Source: Channa striata
Lineage: Eukaryota; Chordata; Actinopteri; Anabantiformes; Channidae
Direction: 5' to 3'
Length of the DNA stretch: 64,000 nt
Assembly (NCBI GenBank): GCA_033026295.1
Contig: CM065173.1
Coordinates: 10,044,517-10,108,516 of the forward strand
Of the stretch, positions 11,991-25,600 are shown in pieces. Below the pieces are notes generated by a model that had not been told where the DNA came from, did no database searches, and was given only the letters and a program-made list of their open reading frames with translations. How positions within the stretch are numbered: the first letter of the stretch is position 1; every line of letters starts with the position of its first letter. The translations under genes were made by a program, and so were the position numbers.

Positions 11991-14000
11991 ACTTCAAAGT
12001 TGCACTGTCATTTGTCTCTTTTTGAATCTTTTTAAAAATGTTTTCTTTGTATTATGTTTTTTTATTTAACAGTTTTGCCTGTGTTTTTGTCTCTTTTTGA
12101 TTTAAAATTACGAAACATAGTGAAAGGCCAGACCCTTTATACAGAGGCTCACCTGACCTCTTGGCCTGTGCCCAGTAGGATGTTTCTGTCACGTTGCCTA
12201 CACACAGTCAGTATTTATATACTTTTGTGTATTGTTACAATATTTTCAGTAACAAGAAGAATAAGGAGCCCTTCAACAGATGACATGGCCCCCACAGAAC
12301 CCTGATCTCATCATCATGGAGTCAGCCAGGCATTACATGAAGACACTAAGGACACTGAGACAGATCAAATCCAGAGAAAAAGTGTGGCAGGAAGCATATC
12401 TTGGAAAATTGTGTCTATGAGGTTATGAAGGTGGAGATTTAAAGGCAAAGGGTTGTTTTTTCATTGTTGTCTGTACTGAAATTCATGTTAATTAATAAAT
12501 ATAACAATTGATAACAATGTTTGTGAAAGTTTCCTCACATTAATGCCTAAAATGGCAGCAGGCTGCTTTTTATTAATCCAACCGAGCATGAGCTCTATAA
12601 GAAACAAAACCAGCTGGAAAAAGGCAAAACAGAGAGAGGACATTTTGACAAGTTTCCCTTTGGTGGTTCTTGTTAAAGTAAGTATCATTAAGGTCAATAA
12701 AAGTTTAAAAGAATTTGTAGACAGCTTGTTGCATTTAACCCAGTTCGGTTAACTAAAGAGTAAAAATTAAAAAATTAACACCCACTTTTTTAAATTAAAA
12801 ATTAAAAAAGTGGGTGTTCAAAGCAGAAACAGGAGATCTGTGGGTCCACATATTACCAAGTTCGACATACTCTGTTATGTCAGCACAGTCACCTTTCATA
12901 TTCAGTCACAGACACGATGTCTAAACTGCAGTGACCCCAGGTTTTTGAAATCCTAACTAAATAAAGAGGCATGGTATGATTGTTGGTTATCCAATAATGA
13001 GATGAACCTGCAAACACAGGACCATGAACTCACATTTCACATTACCTGATAAAAACTACAGTAATCTCTGGACCTGTTGAATTGTGGTTTTCACAATCTC
13101 ACGGTCAGGTCATGGTGAACAGTTTAATGATTTCAAAATTATTTCCACTTGCCCAGAATTAGAGACGTACAGTAGCCTATAGTAACCAGTCAGTTTACCA
13201 CGAGCCTGGTGCCACTCTGTTTCACAATCATTTGCTGTTGCTCAACTTTATGAAAGACTGTTGGAATGACTGCTATATGAAACAATGCAGGTGGCAGCTA
13301 TTTCTTCATCTGGCAAAAAAGTAAATAGGTGGAGTGAGTCTTTTTGACACGCGAGGTGGAACTTTAGCCCACAGCACATTTTAATACAAGCAAATGCAAA
13401 CATATGCGCACACACACTGCCAATTATGCATTTGTCAGAAGGAGGGCAAAACCTCTCTTCTTTGTGGTTCTTTCACTTTTAGTGTAATTTTTATTTGAGT
13501 GTGCAACCTTCAGTCTATGCAAATCACTTTAATGCAAAATATCTCAGATTTGCACTGCATGAGAAACTAGCCTCACAGTGATGAACAAAAGAGTGAAGCT
13601 GGCGAGCAAAACAAACGTGTCAGTCCCAGTGTTTAGGTGGGTCCAGTAAACGTGAGATGTTTTGCATTGCAAGTCGTCACTGTGGGGTGACAGGGAAAGT
13701 GAGCTGGCAAGTGAATTTAGACCCACAATAAGCTTTGGAGCACCTTCAAGGAACATTCAAGCATAAAACTGGGACTGTGTTTTGAAGTAAAGTGGAACAT
13801 TTTAAAGCTGCATTTTTGCAAGATCATACAATTCAATCAAAGTTCCAAATGAACGAACTGCTTAAAATGGTTTCTTGTGTGCTAATGTAGAAGTTGGTAT
13901 CTCATTTTAAAGGTGAATCCTTTCAGAATCTATGTCTAACTGCATTATAAAATTGCACACATGTGTGCAGCACATGCTTTTGCAAAATGAATGAACATTA
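11991..14000. other. Intergenic, elovl6 upstream
   Basis: AT-rich sequence upstream of elovl6 with no recognisable exon. The one clear structure is the perfect hairpin at 12777-12818. Otherwise I see nothing. Confidence 0.6.
12777..12818. repeat. Perfect 17-bp inverted repeat (hairpin)
   Basis: Arms 12777-12793 and 12802-12818 are exact reverse complements (aacacccacttttttaa against its complement) separated by 8 A/T-rich bases. No coding or repeat-family context is apparent. It may be the remains of a small inverted-repeat element or simply a local inverted duplication. Confidence 0.9.
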
Positions 14001-14389
14001 AATACAACTTCACTTATTGAGCTTGCTTCTTTTGGATCTAGTTTGGTTACTACATGTAAATGAATGCCATCAATTCCCTTTGAGTTCCCTTCAGTAAAAT
14101 ATCTCTCTTCCTCCAGATGACATCGCTTGGAGGAACCTTCAGTTCAGAATACTGTAAGTTGTCATGTTGGTCACACCATGGAGTTTGCCATCCGGCTTTT
14201 CCAGAGCTGCAACGGATGATGATGGAAAAACTCTGCTTGGTGATGTCATTTGGAGGAGTTCTTCAGCTGGAAGCACAGAAATACTTTGATATAGAGCAGT
14301 CAGAGAGAGGTTTGCAAGCATTATTGAACATATACACCATAAAGTAAAGCCACAGAAATCACCTTGAAAACCGATGAAGTTGCCCTTTC
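14001..14389 (+). mobile_element. MITE-like element, copy 1
   Basis: One of three related elements in this window (the others are at about 45353-45810 and 62711-63046). Aligned with copy 3 by eye, it shares 'gcttcttttgg-tctagttt', 'tacatgtaaatgaatg', 'gatgtca-ttggaggag', 'cagctggaagcacag', 'gaacatatacaccataaag' and the right end 'gatgaagttgcccttt'. The right end is the reverse complement of the left end of copy 2 (aaagggtaacttcacc), so the family has terminal inverted repeats. There is also an internal inverted motif (gatgacatc.../...gatgtcat). It has no coding capacity. The left end here (about 14001) is degraded. The most likely identity is a non-autonomous DNA transposon. The superfamily is not determined. 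Confidence 0.75.
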
Positions 14390-17387
14390 AGTAAAAGATG
14401 TAGTCCATTTAATGACTGGTTTTCACCATGCAAAAGAAGGAAATGTGAAGAGAGATGTAAATGTTGTTGTACTGGATTTAGTGTTTGTATTGAGTGTAAA
14501 AATAGCTAGGAATGATTTAGTTGATTGTAATACAATTGATTTAAATGTTTTAAAATCATAGTGGAGTTTTAGTAGTTACAGTCGAAATAGTGAATAACTC
14601 CAATGAGTTGAACTGATGTCTTTGCTCCAAGATAAAAAATTGGATTGGTGATGAATTTAACCTTGAAATCTTTTAAACTAGCAATGACCTGTCCACTGTT
14701 TTGGTCAGCTAAGATCTACCTTTGCAAAGCTGGAGGACTGGTTGTTCTTAACCCGCTGCTCGAGGATGAGCTCATGAAGGAAATAATTTGGAAATAATTT
14801 GGTTTGCTATCAGCTCTTATTCCGCGAGTACCCTGGTTTGCTTGCTGTCAGCTGCTGGCCTGGATGCACATGTCAGGTGGACAGCTTGGTGTCACACCTC
14901 TTCCATAAGACACTGTATCTGACTCACACCTGATTACCAGTGTTTCTGGAATATCCTTTTTGTCATTAGGGCTGAATAATTGCTGTTTGATGATAGTTAG
15001 AGGGTGACATTGTCTGTCAGCCTTGAGTAAATGGGATTTTGTTGTTGCACTAAATGGCAGTTTTTCCCCAATAATATGGACTTCATCGCTTTTGTCGTGT
15101 ACACAATAAGATGATATTGTAGGTTAACGTTCTTTGCTCGCTTAATTTTTAACAAAGCTTTTGAGAAATATAAACTCCGTAGATTTATGTGTCTGCTTCC
15201 TCGTCATTAATTGCATCCTAACTGCTCTGCTCCTGTGTTGTGGCTCACGCTGCTGCAACACTCAGTCAGATTTACTGCCACCCTTATTCTTCAAGCCCCA
15301 GTTTTATGGACATCTATTAACTGATTATGGGAGCTGTAACACTTTGTTGATTGTTTTACAGTCATAAATGTGTGTGATATGTGATGTGGATAAGCCTGCT
15401 GTTGCATTTCATGTAGTTTTCTGGCATTAAAGTGTTCATCTCGACTCCTGCCCTGCAGTGCTTACAGGAAATGGACACACAGCAATAGGTGTCGTGAGCT
15501 CGCACATTGTGATTCCACATGATGGCTGTGTAATCTTCTTTTCACTGATTGAACTGCACTTATGTTCTTGCAACATTTCACAGTTTTTAGCCAGTTATGC
15601 TTCCAAAAATATCCAGATTTTGCACCTCATTACAACACTAGTATGCAAGGATTGCAAGGTGTGACCTCTCACCCGTCTGAACATATTGTAAGTCTGTCTC
15701 TGAGGCGGGTCGACCAGCATCACCTAGGACTAATTCTCTCCACATTGTGTTCTTTGTAGGTAGGGAAATCATTCATGAATATAAGAGAAGTGTGTGCGCA
15801 CAGGACTTATTATCAGACCTAATGTTCCCACCAAGGCAGAACGTCTTTAACGTCAGAAGACTTTGTGATTAGATAAAAATGTCTCGTACTGAAATCAGTG
15901 CCCATTGTTCAGTTGTTGTTTTGTGCTGGAAAATGAATGAAGTGACTGTAGTTTAAAATATTTGTTTTTAAGTCATAAAAGAAGCTTATTAGTGTTGAAT
16001 TAAAAACTGAGACAGACAGAAATCAAGTTGATCACCTTGCAGCTTTTAATTCTCTTTGCTCTGCTGTTGTTGTCATACTTCCTCAGGAAAATCCTCCTAA
16101 GCTTCTGAAGAGAGTCACACAGGCTGATAAAGTCAGAGCTATTTAAAATAAGCCGAGTGATTTCACATATTTCTGGGTCCATGCATGATTCTGTGTGCTT
16201 TTAACTTTCTCAGCTCTAGATATCATGACTGAGGGTTCAGCAATGCTTTTCTTCCCCAGAGACGAATGACACATAAACCCCACAAAGCACCAGTCTAATA
16301 CCTGATGTTTAGTGACATAAAGTCACCGCATTGATATTTCCCTACAAAGACCTCATAACTTATTCAGGCGTCCAAACGGAGGGAATGTGGTTATAAAGAT
16401 GTCATGTAAATCATTTAACACCGAAATGAGACTGGGTGTCCTTTCACTCAAATAACATAGAGAATGAATGTTCACTCATTCAAAATGGTCTGTCTGCCAA
16501 ACACATGGATAAAACAGTAACATATTGGATGCCTTCAACCTTCACTGGATGCTGTACAGTTTGTACACAAGACTTTCAGCAGCAGGTTTCATGACATTAC
16601 AAAACAAGAGCTACTGTTGTGAGCGTCTACTTTAGATATAGGAGACAATCTACAGACGCTGTAATCTGACCAGATAACCAGTGAGCATTGACACTGTGCT
16701 GTAAAGAGCTTAGCTGTCTGGAAACAATGATGAAGGATCAGATTTGCCCATTTTAATGTTCAATGTTTTTCCTCTAAGGGTGAATATCTTTTTCACAACT
16801 TCCTCACACGTACAGTCATACATGAATATGACATGTAGCCCCCCACACATAAACCCCACCTGTGCCTTTGTGGACTCAGCACCTCTTCATTACAATATGT
16901 TTTTCCACTGTTTTTCTTTGTGTGCTTTAAATACACTGTGTCCTTCTGTCCTGAATGTTTAACAGATTTCTCCTGATTCCTCTGCGACAGTATAAAGGTA
17001 CTGCAACAGTTCATCAAGGAAATAGTGTATTTAGTTTATTTAATGCCAAACATTTACTAGTGTTATTTAAAGCCACATGACTGTAAACGTGAACATTAAG
17101 ACCATGATTGGAATCTTATTAGTCCGTTGAGATCCTAGTGGATAAAAAATCACCAATCTATTCACAGGTTTTATATTTCTACATTGGTGTAGTTGTCATA
17201 GTATAATATTATTGCAGTGGTATTTCTTTTGCAAAGAGATTCCTTAAAAAATGTAAGAGTTTCACTTTCAAAAGACTTCAATAGAAGTGCTCATTTCATG
17301 GTTGTGCCTCAGAATAACTCATGTAAAGTTTAATGTTACCATTAGCAGTATTATAGATACTCTTTACAGTTGTAATAACAATATTAG
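14390..17387. other. Intergenic, no gene seen
   Basis: Between the first MITE-like copy and the 17.4 kb repeat. I find no exon with recognisable similarity and no tandem repeat. Short open frames (for example 15161-15367 and 15458-15664, plus strand) have no domain and are flanked by no convincing splice sites. Confidence 0.6.
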
Positions 17388-17890
17388 AGGTGGTAGAAGT
17401 ACACAACTTCACTACTCAAGTAAAAGTATAAGAATATGCCTAAAGAATTACTCCATTGCACGCCGAAGTACTGCTTCAAATTCTTTAGTAAAGTAAAATC
17501 AGAAGGTGCATTCTCTTTTACTTTAAGTACAAAAGTTCAATGTAATGTAAAAAGTTTTGAATGTGATTCTGCTGAGAAAGTTTAATCAGATGTATTTGAA
17601 ATTTTATGGCAAGTGATTTAATAACATAAAGGCCAAAGAAACCATGAAGCATTGTGTGGAATAAAACAACCCAGCTGGTAAAGTTCAAGTTTCTTTAACC
17701 ACTTTACGTAGTGACAGGTTTTAAATCTATATATTACATCATAATTTATTAAGTAGAGTTTGGAGTAAGAATCCCTATCTGATAGTTACTAAAGCTGTAA
17801 AATAAATGCAGTGGATTAAAAGTACATTACTTCCTCTGAACTGTAGTGGAGTAAATGCAGCCTGAAATGTAAATTCTCAAGCATCTCAAA
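17388..17890 (+). mobile_element. 'agtaaagta'-rich fish repeat, copy A
   Basis: Begins 'ggtggtagaagtacacaact...actcaagtaaaagta' and ends 'gtagtggagtaaatgcagcctgaaatg', with many aagtaaaag/agtaaagta words throughout. This matches the general form of a very common percomorph dispersed element ('ggtagaagtactcagatc...aagtaaaagta...gtagtggagtagaagta'), which is thought to be a non-autonomous DNA transposon. This copy is old and diverged and has no coding capacity. The boundaries are approximate and the family assignment is from memory of its sequence style. Confidence 0.7.
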
Positions 17891-20800
17891 ACTTTACTTC
17901 AATCCAGGGCTTGAGCAAACGTGCTCTGGAGTGTTTGTGGCACCACACATTGAAACTTGCCCTGACAGTGTCACATTTTCACCAGCATCCTGCCATCTAG
18001 TGGTGTCAGTCTGACTTTCAGCCAAAACACATCTAGCCTGCACTCAGAATGCCTGATCTCGCTCAAACAAATTGGATTCATAAAGTATGGCTTACATTAC
18101 ACGCCATTTATATCATCTGAGGCTGTGTATGAACCCAGTAAATCTATTCTGTAATATCTCCCAGCCCTCTGTGTGACATTGCCAATAAGATGGAGAATTG
18201 GTGATGTGATGTATGAGTGGCCAAGGTGAATGTATTGTTTTAACCAAAAGGGCACCAGCTGCAGTCACAGAGTTGTGGTGTGGAAAGTGGAAATCTGACC
18301 TATCGCTTTAGAGTGGATAAAAACACATCCCCCCGTGACCTTTCCGCTTCATTACCTGCCATGATACCTCATAAATTGAGGAGAATACAGTGCTGGTGCC
18401 ACATCAGAAACACAGAGAGATCACCTGCCTTTTCTCTCCCTCGCCCCCTCACTTGTTGTACAAATCAGACTGCTGAGTTTATTTCGGTTTGGTTTGTTGT
18501 GTGACTTTTTAGATCTGGAAGATGCCTGTTAAATGAGCAGAATGTGAAAAGTAATGGTATAATAAAAAACCTGATGATGCAGTTATAATTCGATTTAATT
18601 GCATAAACCTGTAAGTCCTGAAGAAATGTGTGAATATTAAATTCTAGACTATGAAATAATTAAAAATTAACAGACTGTAGAGTTTATATTGATAGAGAGG
18701 AGGCATATTGTATAATATGGATATTATTTCCATATGTGTCACAAAGACACCATCTGCTGAACCGTGACAAAAATGGATTTTAGTGTCAGTGAGCATACGA
18801 TTTTATTATTTAAGTGTAGAATAAGATTTTGAATAGTTTGAATTGTCTGTGGGGCCCCCTGTTGGCGTATGTGGTGATCCAAGTGTCTAACAGCCACTGG
18901 AACCATATGGAGAAATTGTTAATAACACAGCCTTGAGCAAACAATGAATGAGCTATAATATATTTAATGACAAAATGATACAAAATATTACAAAACTTTC
19001 GAAACAAGCACCATCTCAAAATTTCAATTTAATAAGTAAACACTACATTTGTATGAGAGTTTTATATCATTAATGTACATTTTACTTGAACTCCGAGGAT
19101 TTTACATCTCAGTCCAACACAGAAAATAATTCTGTTCTGTGATACACAAGTCAGTTCTCGCTTCATTTATTAACAAGTCCGACAAAAACTGTGTGTCCAA
19201 ATAAATATTAAAATATGTTGCAAGATGATTAAGAGAATAAAAAAGCATACAAAATATCTTAAAGAACCACTGGGCCTATAAAATACTGAACAAAAAAAGG
19301 TCAAATCCCCAGGAGAGATTTTTCTGATGCAGAGCAGATGATCTGCAGAACTAAACAAACAGCGTTAGATCTCAGAGCCACTGTTTAAATGACACCATCA
19401 ACAACAAGGAAGAGCAGTTCATGCTTTCATGTGCCTGCAGAGGATGAATCTGAGCCACCAGAAAACCTCCTGCAGAGAGACACACACCTTTTGCTTTAGC
19501 CTATAGGACGACGCAGACATTCCTCCCTCAGCCAATCAGGAGCCCGGGTTTGTACGTGCAGACAGTATGTGTATCGTTTATTTGTGGTGGCGGTTTCAGT
19601 TTCATTAGTGACAATATATGGTGACGCCTTCCAGCAGGGATTACCACGCTGTGCGCTATCCCACTGTGCGTGGTAATGATGGAGACTGGAAGCACAGTTG
19701 GCCGGTCACTTTTCACCAGAGTTTGCACCACAGACGATAAATCTGGACGTGACTGTCTTACCAGAGATTAAAGCCGTCTGAAACACAGACAGAGAGAGAG
19801 AGGAACACAGAGGGAGAGTGTTGGTAGGCACTTGTTCCATCAAACTGCTTGTGCAATATAAGTAAATAACACACTCAAGTTTTTTCTATTCATCACATCA
19901 AAATTTTATTCTGCTTTTTGACCAAGAAATTAACAGGGACATTAATTAATTTAGCACTTTGACCTCTCAGTAAATGCTGGTGCTTTTAACCTAAATCCTT
20001 CTTGTTCCCCAAACGTTCTCCAGATGTTTTATGTCCAAACTGAGCCACATTCATTTTGTGCGTAAACCTAAGGAGCTTCTGTTCATTATTGTAACTGTAA
20101 CGACAATGGTTGTGAGTTTGAAAGTGCATCCCTGGACTGTCATTAATGGCTGATAAAAATTTATTATGACAATTAAATGCTATGGGTTCTTGTCTCACCT
20201 GAATTTAATTCCTCAGTTGTAAAGATAATTCATGCAAGACAAATCCTTTGATTTTTATGAAATAATCAGTGCAGGTTGAGGACTAATAAATGAACAACTG
20301 CATGATGGGAGCTGCTTTTGACTGAAAAGGCTTCAACTTTGCATGTAGCCCTGGTTTCTTTGAGGTGTAATGGTGTGTTGGACTAAGAAATCCCACTTAG
20401 GTCATGTGTAACTTCATCTCCAAGGAATGATCTGCAAGGTTATTGTTTTTCATTTTTTGGAGACGTCTTTGGCGCAAACTGATTATTACTGTTGTGGTTT
20501 GGAACTTAATCTGCCCAGAGATCAGTTGGCAAGCAAACAGTGAGTCAACAGTGAGTTTCCTTGGATTTTCGGTTGCTACTGTTTGAGTTGCTGGAGGTTA
20601 TACTCATTGTGTTTAGACACGGTTACCCAGTTGTGCTTCAGTTAATGCGTAAAGTTTCTGGAAACATCAATTCCTCAATCTTAACAGGATTTCTACGAAG
20701 ACACAAACCAGACACAGAAATGCCATCAACTGACTATAGGTGGAATCATTATAGGTCTCTGCAGCCGTTCAGATCCTGTGGAGATCAGGCAGAGAGAGCA

Positions 20801-22255
20801 GATCTTAGAAAGATCAATACTCCTTAGTGGATTTCCTATATCAACCACACTGAAATCCTACCATCTGTGACATATAGGTTGAGCGTATAAGTCGCTGCTG
20901 GGTGGGATCCAATCCAATAAGTCACTCTTCACACCGTCTGTTCTTGCTGGGTTGGAAACGCTGTAGGCTGGGAGAGGTGGATGAGTGCAGCCACCAAGTG
21001 CACCAGGTGGGGTGTTGGCTTTTTTCCCTCTCCTTCATTGTTTATTTCACTTTTCACTGCTCTTATATTAACAATTTTTTTAACTGTGTCACTTCCTGAG
21101 GCTTTTTTTTTTAATAGTCTTACAGCATTAAAAGCTAATAATATTTTCATGATTTTTACTGTTTTCTTAGTATTACATGTGTGAACAAAGGGGGAAATTG
21201 GCCCCTAAATGTGCATGATCATAATGGGAAAAATATGAAAACATTTAGCTTGATAAATGACATAATATAATACAAAACAGGGATTGCAGAAAAACAGTAA
21301 CATAAAACATGTTCCAAATGGAAAATATGAGGAAAAAAGTGGCAGATTTCTACATTAACACTGGGAGAAATGAAGAGAGCAATCAATATTTATGTGATTA
21401 CCTTAAACAACGGGGACACAGACGTCTCGATTTTTGTCCAGTTTACATCTGTCTGTGTATATTAGCTGGTTACTTTGAGCATCTGCTGATCAGCAGAAGA
21501 ATAAACCCGAGCAGAACTGTTGACTGTTCGGGAAATGGAAAAATGAATGCCAGAAATTGAATTTGGGGAGGTGGGGGGGGGCATGCTGTAAATTTGCAGC
21601 AAGGAAAACTGGAACTTGCAACATCTGGTTTTAATAAGAACGCAAGCCAGAGAGATATTTTTACTAGGAGTAAACATTTAACACTTCGGCCAACAAAAAA
21701 GTGCCTTACAGTGACTTAGCAGGCAGAGCGTCTGTGTTTTCCTCAATGACAGTCTGTCGATGGAGGCACGAGGCTGGTCTCCCTCTAACCACAAGCTGCT
21801 GCTGGCAGGATGGTCACAAACAGCAACAGGCTCTGGAAAGGAGTGGACCAAAAAGCTTGTTGATCTCAAGCCATGTGAAGTATAACAAGTGAATTACAGC
21901 TTGTGAGAAACGGCCTGTTTCCGCTAAAAAAACAAAGGCAGACATTTGTTTATTAATAGGAGGGTTTTGATTTTTGTTTTCCCCCCTAAATTCAACCCTG
22001 TCTGGAGACGTCACTCAGCTCACTCTGACAGTGGGCTGACAGTTCTTTAATTCATGTGTATGGGAACACGGACAATTTTAGAAATGACTGGTGCTATAAA
22101 GCACGTATTGCAGATGCATTCATGATCATACAACTATTACATTACTATTACAAACTGATGAAGACCAAAATGATGCATATGTTTTTTGGCTTTCTACAGA
22201 GACAAAGTTGGGCTATAGGCAGTAAATGTACAAAAAAACAAACAAACAAACAAAC
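17891..22255. other. Intergenic, no gene seen
   Basis: No recognisable exon. A 10-bp perfect inverted repeat (attaccacgc / gcgtggtaat) at 19640-19649 and 19669-19678 lies in a locally GC-richer stretch (about 19490-19760) that also contains a CCAAT motif. This may be a regulatory element. (AAAC)n is at 22236-22260. Confidence 0.55.
19640..19678. repeat. 10-bp inverted repeat with 19-nt spacer
   Basis: Arms 19640-19649 and 19669-19678 are exact reverse complements. 'ctgtgcg' also occurs twice within the structure. The surrounding 250 bp is more GC-rich than its neighbourhood. No gene assignment is possible. Confidence 0.85.
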
Positions 22256-22260
22256 AAACA
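22236..22260. repeat. (AAAC)n microsatellite
   Basis: Six tandem copies of a tetranucleotide of three A and one C, read directly, abutting the left end of the next 'agtaaagta'-rich repeat. Confidence 0.95.
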
Positions 22261-22261
22261 A

Positions 22262-22668
22262 TATCTACAAAATTTACTCTGGTAAAAGTATAAAAACAAA
22301 CTGAAATTTCTAGTAAGTAAAAATAAAGGCCATCAACTAACCTCTGATTTTTTTCAGTTTTATGTCTAAACTTACTCACATTAATTAAGAAAAAGAGGTA
22401 AGAGTTCAAGTTCAGGAAGCTGAAGAGTAGAGGTATTGGATAACAGCTCACTATGAGAACTGGTGATATGTTAAAAAAGTCTTTTATATAAGACGATGGA
22501 AAGAGAAAATCAAAAAGGGGTTTTATTTTGAAAAGTGTAAAGTGACTTGATCATAACACAACTTTGATTAGAAATGAAGTGGAGTAAAAAGAAAAGATAT
22601 TTGCTGTTAGATGTCAAAGCAGCCACAATTAAATCTACTCTAGTAAAGTACAAATACGTGAAAAAAGT
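22262..22668 (+). mobile_element. 'agtaaagta'-rich fish repeat, copy B
   Basis: Contains 'actctggtaaaagtataaa', 'gaagtggagtaaaaag', 'gatgtcaaagcagccaca' and 'ctctagtaaagtacaaata', in the same order as the right part of the common percomorph element described for copy A (17388-17890). It is degraded, with no coding capacity and fuzzy ends. Confidence 0.6.
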
Positions 22669-25600
22669 GTTTGCACTTTTTATACATCAACTCTCAGGAT
22701 GTCAACTTCCTGTGTTTGAAAATGCTGTATCATTGAAAAATCCATGTGTAAATGGATTTCTTTTAAAATGTTGACAGTTGTTTGTTTTATAATACATTGG
22801 TATATAATATTTAGTATTGCAAAGGCTCACATTTATGAAAAGCACCTGTTTGGTATAAATACATCCACATACAGTTTAAAAACAGGAAAAGTTCATCATC
22901 ATCATTATTATTTTTATTGATGCAGCTTAACTGCTGCATGGGAGATACCATTTTACACTGTGTAATAATTTTTATCTAGTGGATATCCATAATTCCTCCT
23001 TTTCCCCCATAAACCACATAAAAGCACAGAGGTTTTATTTAGGAAACGCTAATTACTGACTTCTAACTTTGAAGTGAACGTGGCATTAGAGGGATAAATG
23101 ATGTAAAGCTTCTCCCTAAGTGGTCCTCTCCATAACACTGTGAATTTTATGCCCAAAGATGCTGTGTTTGTACAGCTGGAGAGTCAGATCAGTGCGTAGA
23201 GTATGACATTATCTCTGCAAGCGTTCAGGGTTTTGTTTTCACCGAGGCTCTTCTTATTAAAAACTCATACTTTGAAGTGCAGGGCACATAAATATCCAGG
23301 TTTTTGGTGTATTTTACATGATTTGACATGATGGGAGGAAGCAAGTGATTAAAGAAATGTTTAATGTTACGGGGGAATTCTAATAAAAAAATGATACAGG
23401 ACGTCGAGGTTCCGTTGGAAAACTTTCCATAGTTTGCTTCAAATGCACAGCTGCCTGGTCTTTCCAATGAGGTAGGAAGGTTTCACTCAGGCCTGTGAAC
23501 ATCCAAACTTTAAAAAACTTTCCACAACATTTTTAAATTTAGCCTGCGTGTGAGGAGAAACTTGTGTGACACAAAATGGGGAGGGAAAAAAAGGGAACTA
23601 AAACAAACAGAAGAGCTCAGGTGTAATTTTCTATCTGAAGCTGGAGCCTGGGAAACTATTCTGCCAGGCTGCTCATCAGACACAGACTCCGGGTGGCTGA
23701 CAGCGGCGAACAGAGGTAAACGTCAATTAAGACGTTACAGTAAGATGACAGGCCTAAAGAAAACAGGGCTGAGAGATGCCATCTGGGGCAGACTGTGTAA
23801 ACTGAAGGTGTCTGAACATGATGCTTCAGATAAGGCTAAAATGTTAGCAGCTTTAGACTTGTCAGGTTAACATAAAGAGGCATGAGGAAGAATTCAGGTA
23901 GCTGCTGTGCCTGCAGGCTGCCTGCTTGGAAATGATGGGGATTTTACGTTTCTTTTACACATGTTAAAGCATTTTTACACTGATATTGCACAGCTTTTAT
24001 GAACAATAGCTGATCCTGACATTGCGTCTAATACAGGATTACTTGTTTTAGGTGCGTGGTAGGTCGACTGCAGTTGGACTTCATGCTAAATAATTCCGCT
24101 TGAATGGTATTTTTATCCAGAGGAGTTTGAATATGCAATGCTGTCGAACGCACACAGAGACAAATCAAAGAGCTCAGGAGCAGACGTAACAGCAAAGTGT
24201 TATCGACATTATCATCAACATTTATAATTCAGAGCAGTGAGATGCTAAAGTTTCTATTTTCAGTTTTCTGTTTTTGAGTGGGCATCTGACTTGAATACTA
24301 CTGCACAGATTTTTAAAGATTTCTAACCGATACAAGGTACAACTTCTTCTCTCACATTCCCGAGTCTTTCCTGATGGATCATTTTTCTCCCCACCATTCC
24401 AAGCTCCATGAGAGCTGTGCTACTGATCTTTTCAGCATGCTTAATGTGTAGAAATTGATTTGGAGAGAAAACATCTCAGATGTGTGTTTTTGTTTTCATC
24501 CTTCTTTAATAGAACTTCAGAGAGCAGGAAGTGTGTGTGTCATGAAATTCGCCCTTGTTATCTGCTTTCACACGCTCTGGCCTCACACAACACCAAACCC
24601 CCTCTGAGAAAGGGGCTAATACACAACTTACACATAGTAGGTTCACACACACATATCTTATTTTACATGCTAAAATAACATCCAGAAGTAACCAGCAATG
24701 AGCAAACACACAGGCTTTTGTTCATTTGTTCTCAGTAGATGCAGCCACACACACATCAAATCAAAGTGTGGAGCACAGACAGAGACAGATTTTTCATTTC
24801 CCAGTGTCTAAAATGTTGTAGACTGTGTTGCAGTAGCTCAAAAAAAACATTCTATGCTTGACCTTGCAGAGTTGTGTTGAAAACGGGAGTGTTTTGTGGT
24901 GTGTGGTTCTAAAGTTCTGCAGGAATTGGTGGTTATATGTCTTATTGTGTAGAACTTCTTCTTGGGCCTTAGGTGAGGGTGAGAATGTGTGAGGTCACTC
25001 ATGTGACCCTGCAGCCGAAGCTGGTGGGCCACCATCGCTCCAGCCCCACCTCCCACAAAAGCTCTTTACTGCCCACCCCCCAGACACACAGCAGTCCTCT
25101 CTGCTGCTGCTGCTTGACCACTGGCTTACGGACAAAATCAAGAGACCATTTGTGTGTTTGCATGTAGTGATTCTGACTTGTCAGAGACATTGTCGTGGGA
25201 GTTTTAACCCTGAAATACTACATTACCTTACACCACGTGTAATAGTACATGGTGATACCAGGATGGTGTGTGTCTCAGTATTATCATTTGTTTTGTAAGA
25301 CAAACTGAGACGGCACAGATGAACTATAGTGTCTAAATTTCTGGGACAATTTGCATCAACAATCTAAAAATGACATTTTAGAGATTCTTAATGCAGCTTC
25401 AAAATGAAGCTGCTTGTCTCTCACTCAGTCCTGCTGTTTTATTTTTGGCTCTATATCACATGAACCACTGATCAGATCCTGCATGTCCTGACAAATTCTG
25501 TATTCATTACCTAAACTAATAACCTCAACCGCTCCCACACTTCCTGCTACATCTACTCAAATGCTCCCACATATAAAAGAAATCCTTGTTTGTGGTTGAA

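Noticed and set aside
11329..12069. 246-codon plus-strand open frame over the elovl6 CpG island
   Set aside because: It runs antisense across a recognised elovl6 exon and is explained by the shortage of stop codons in GC-rich DNA.
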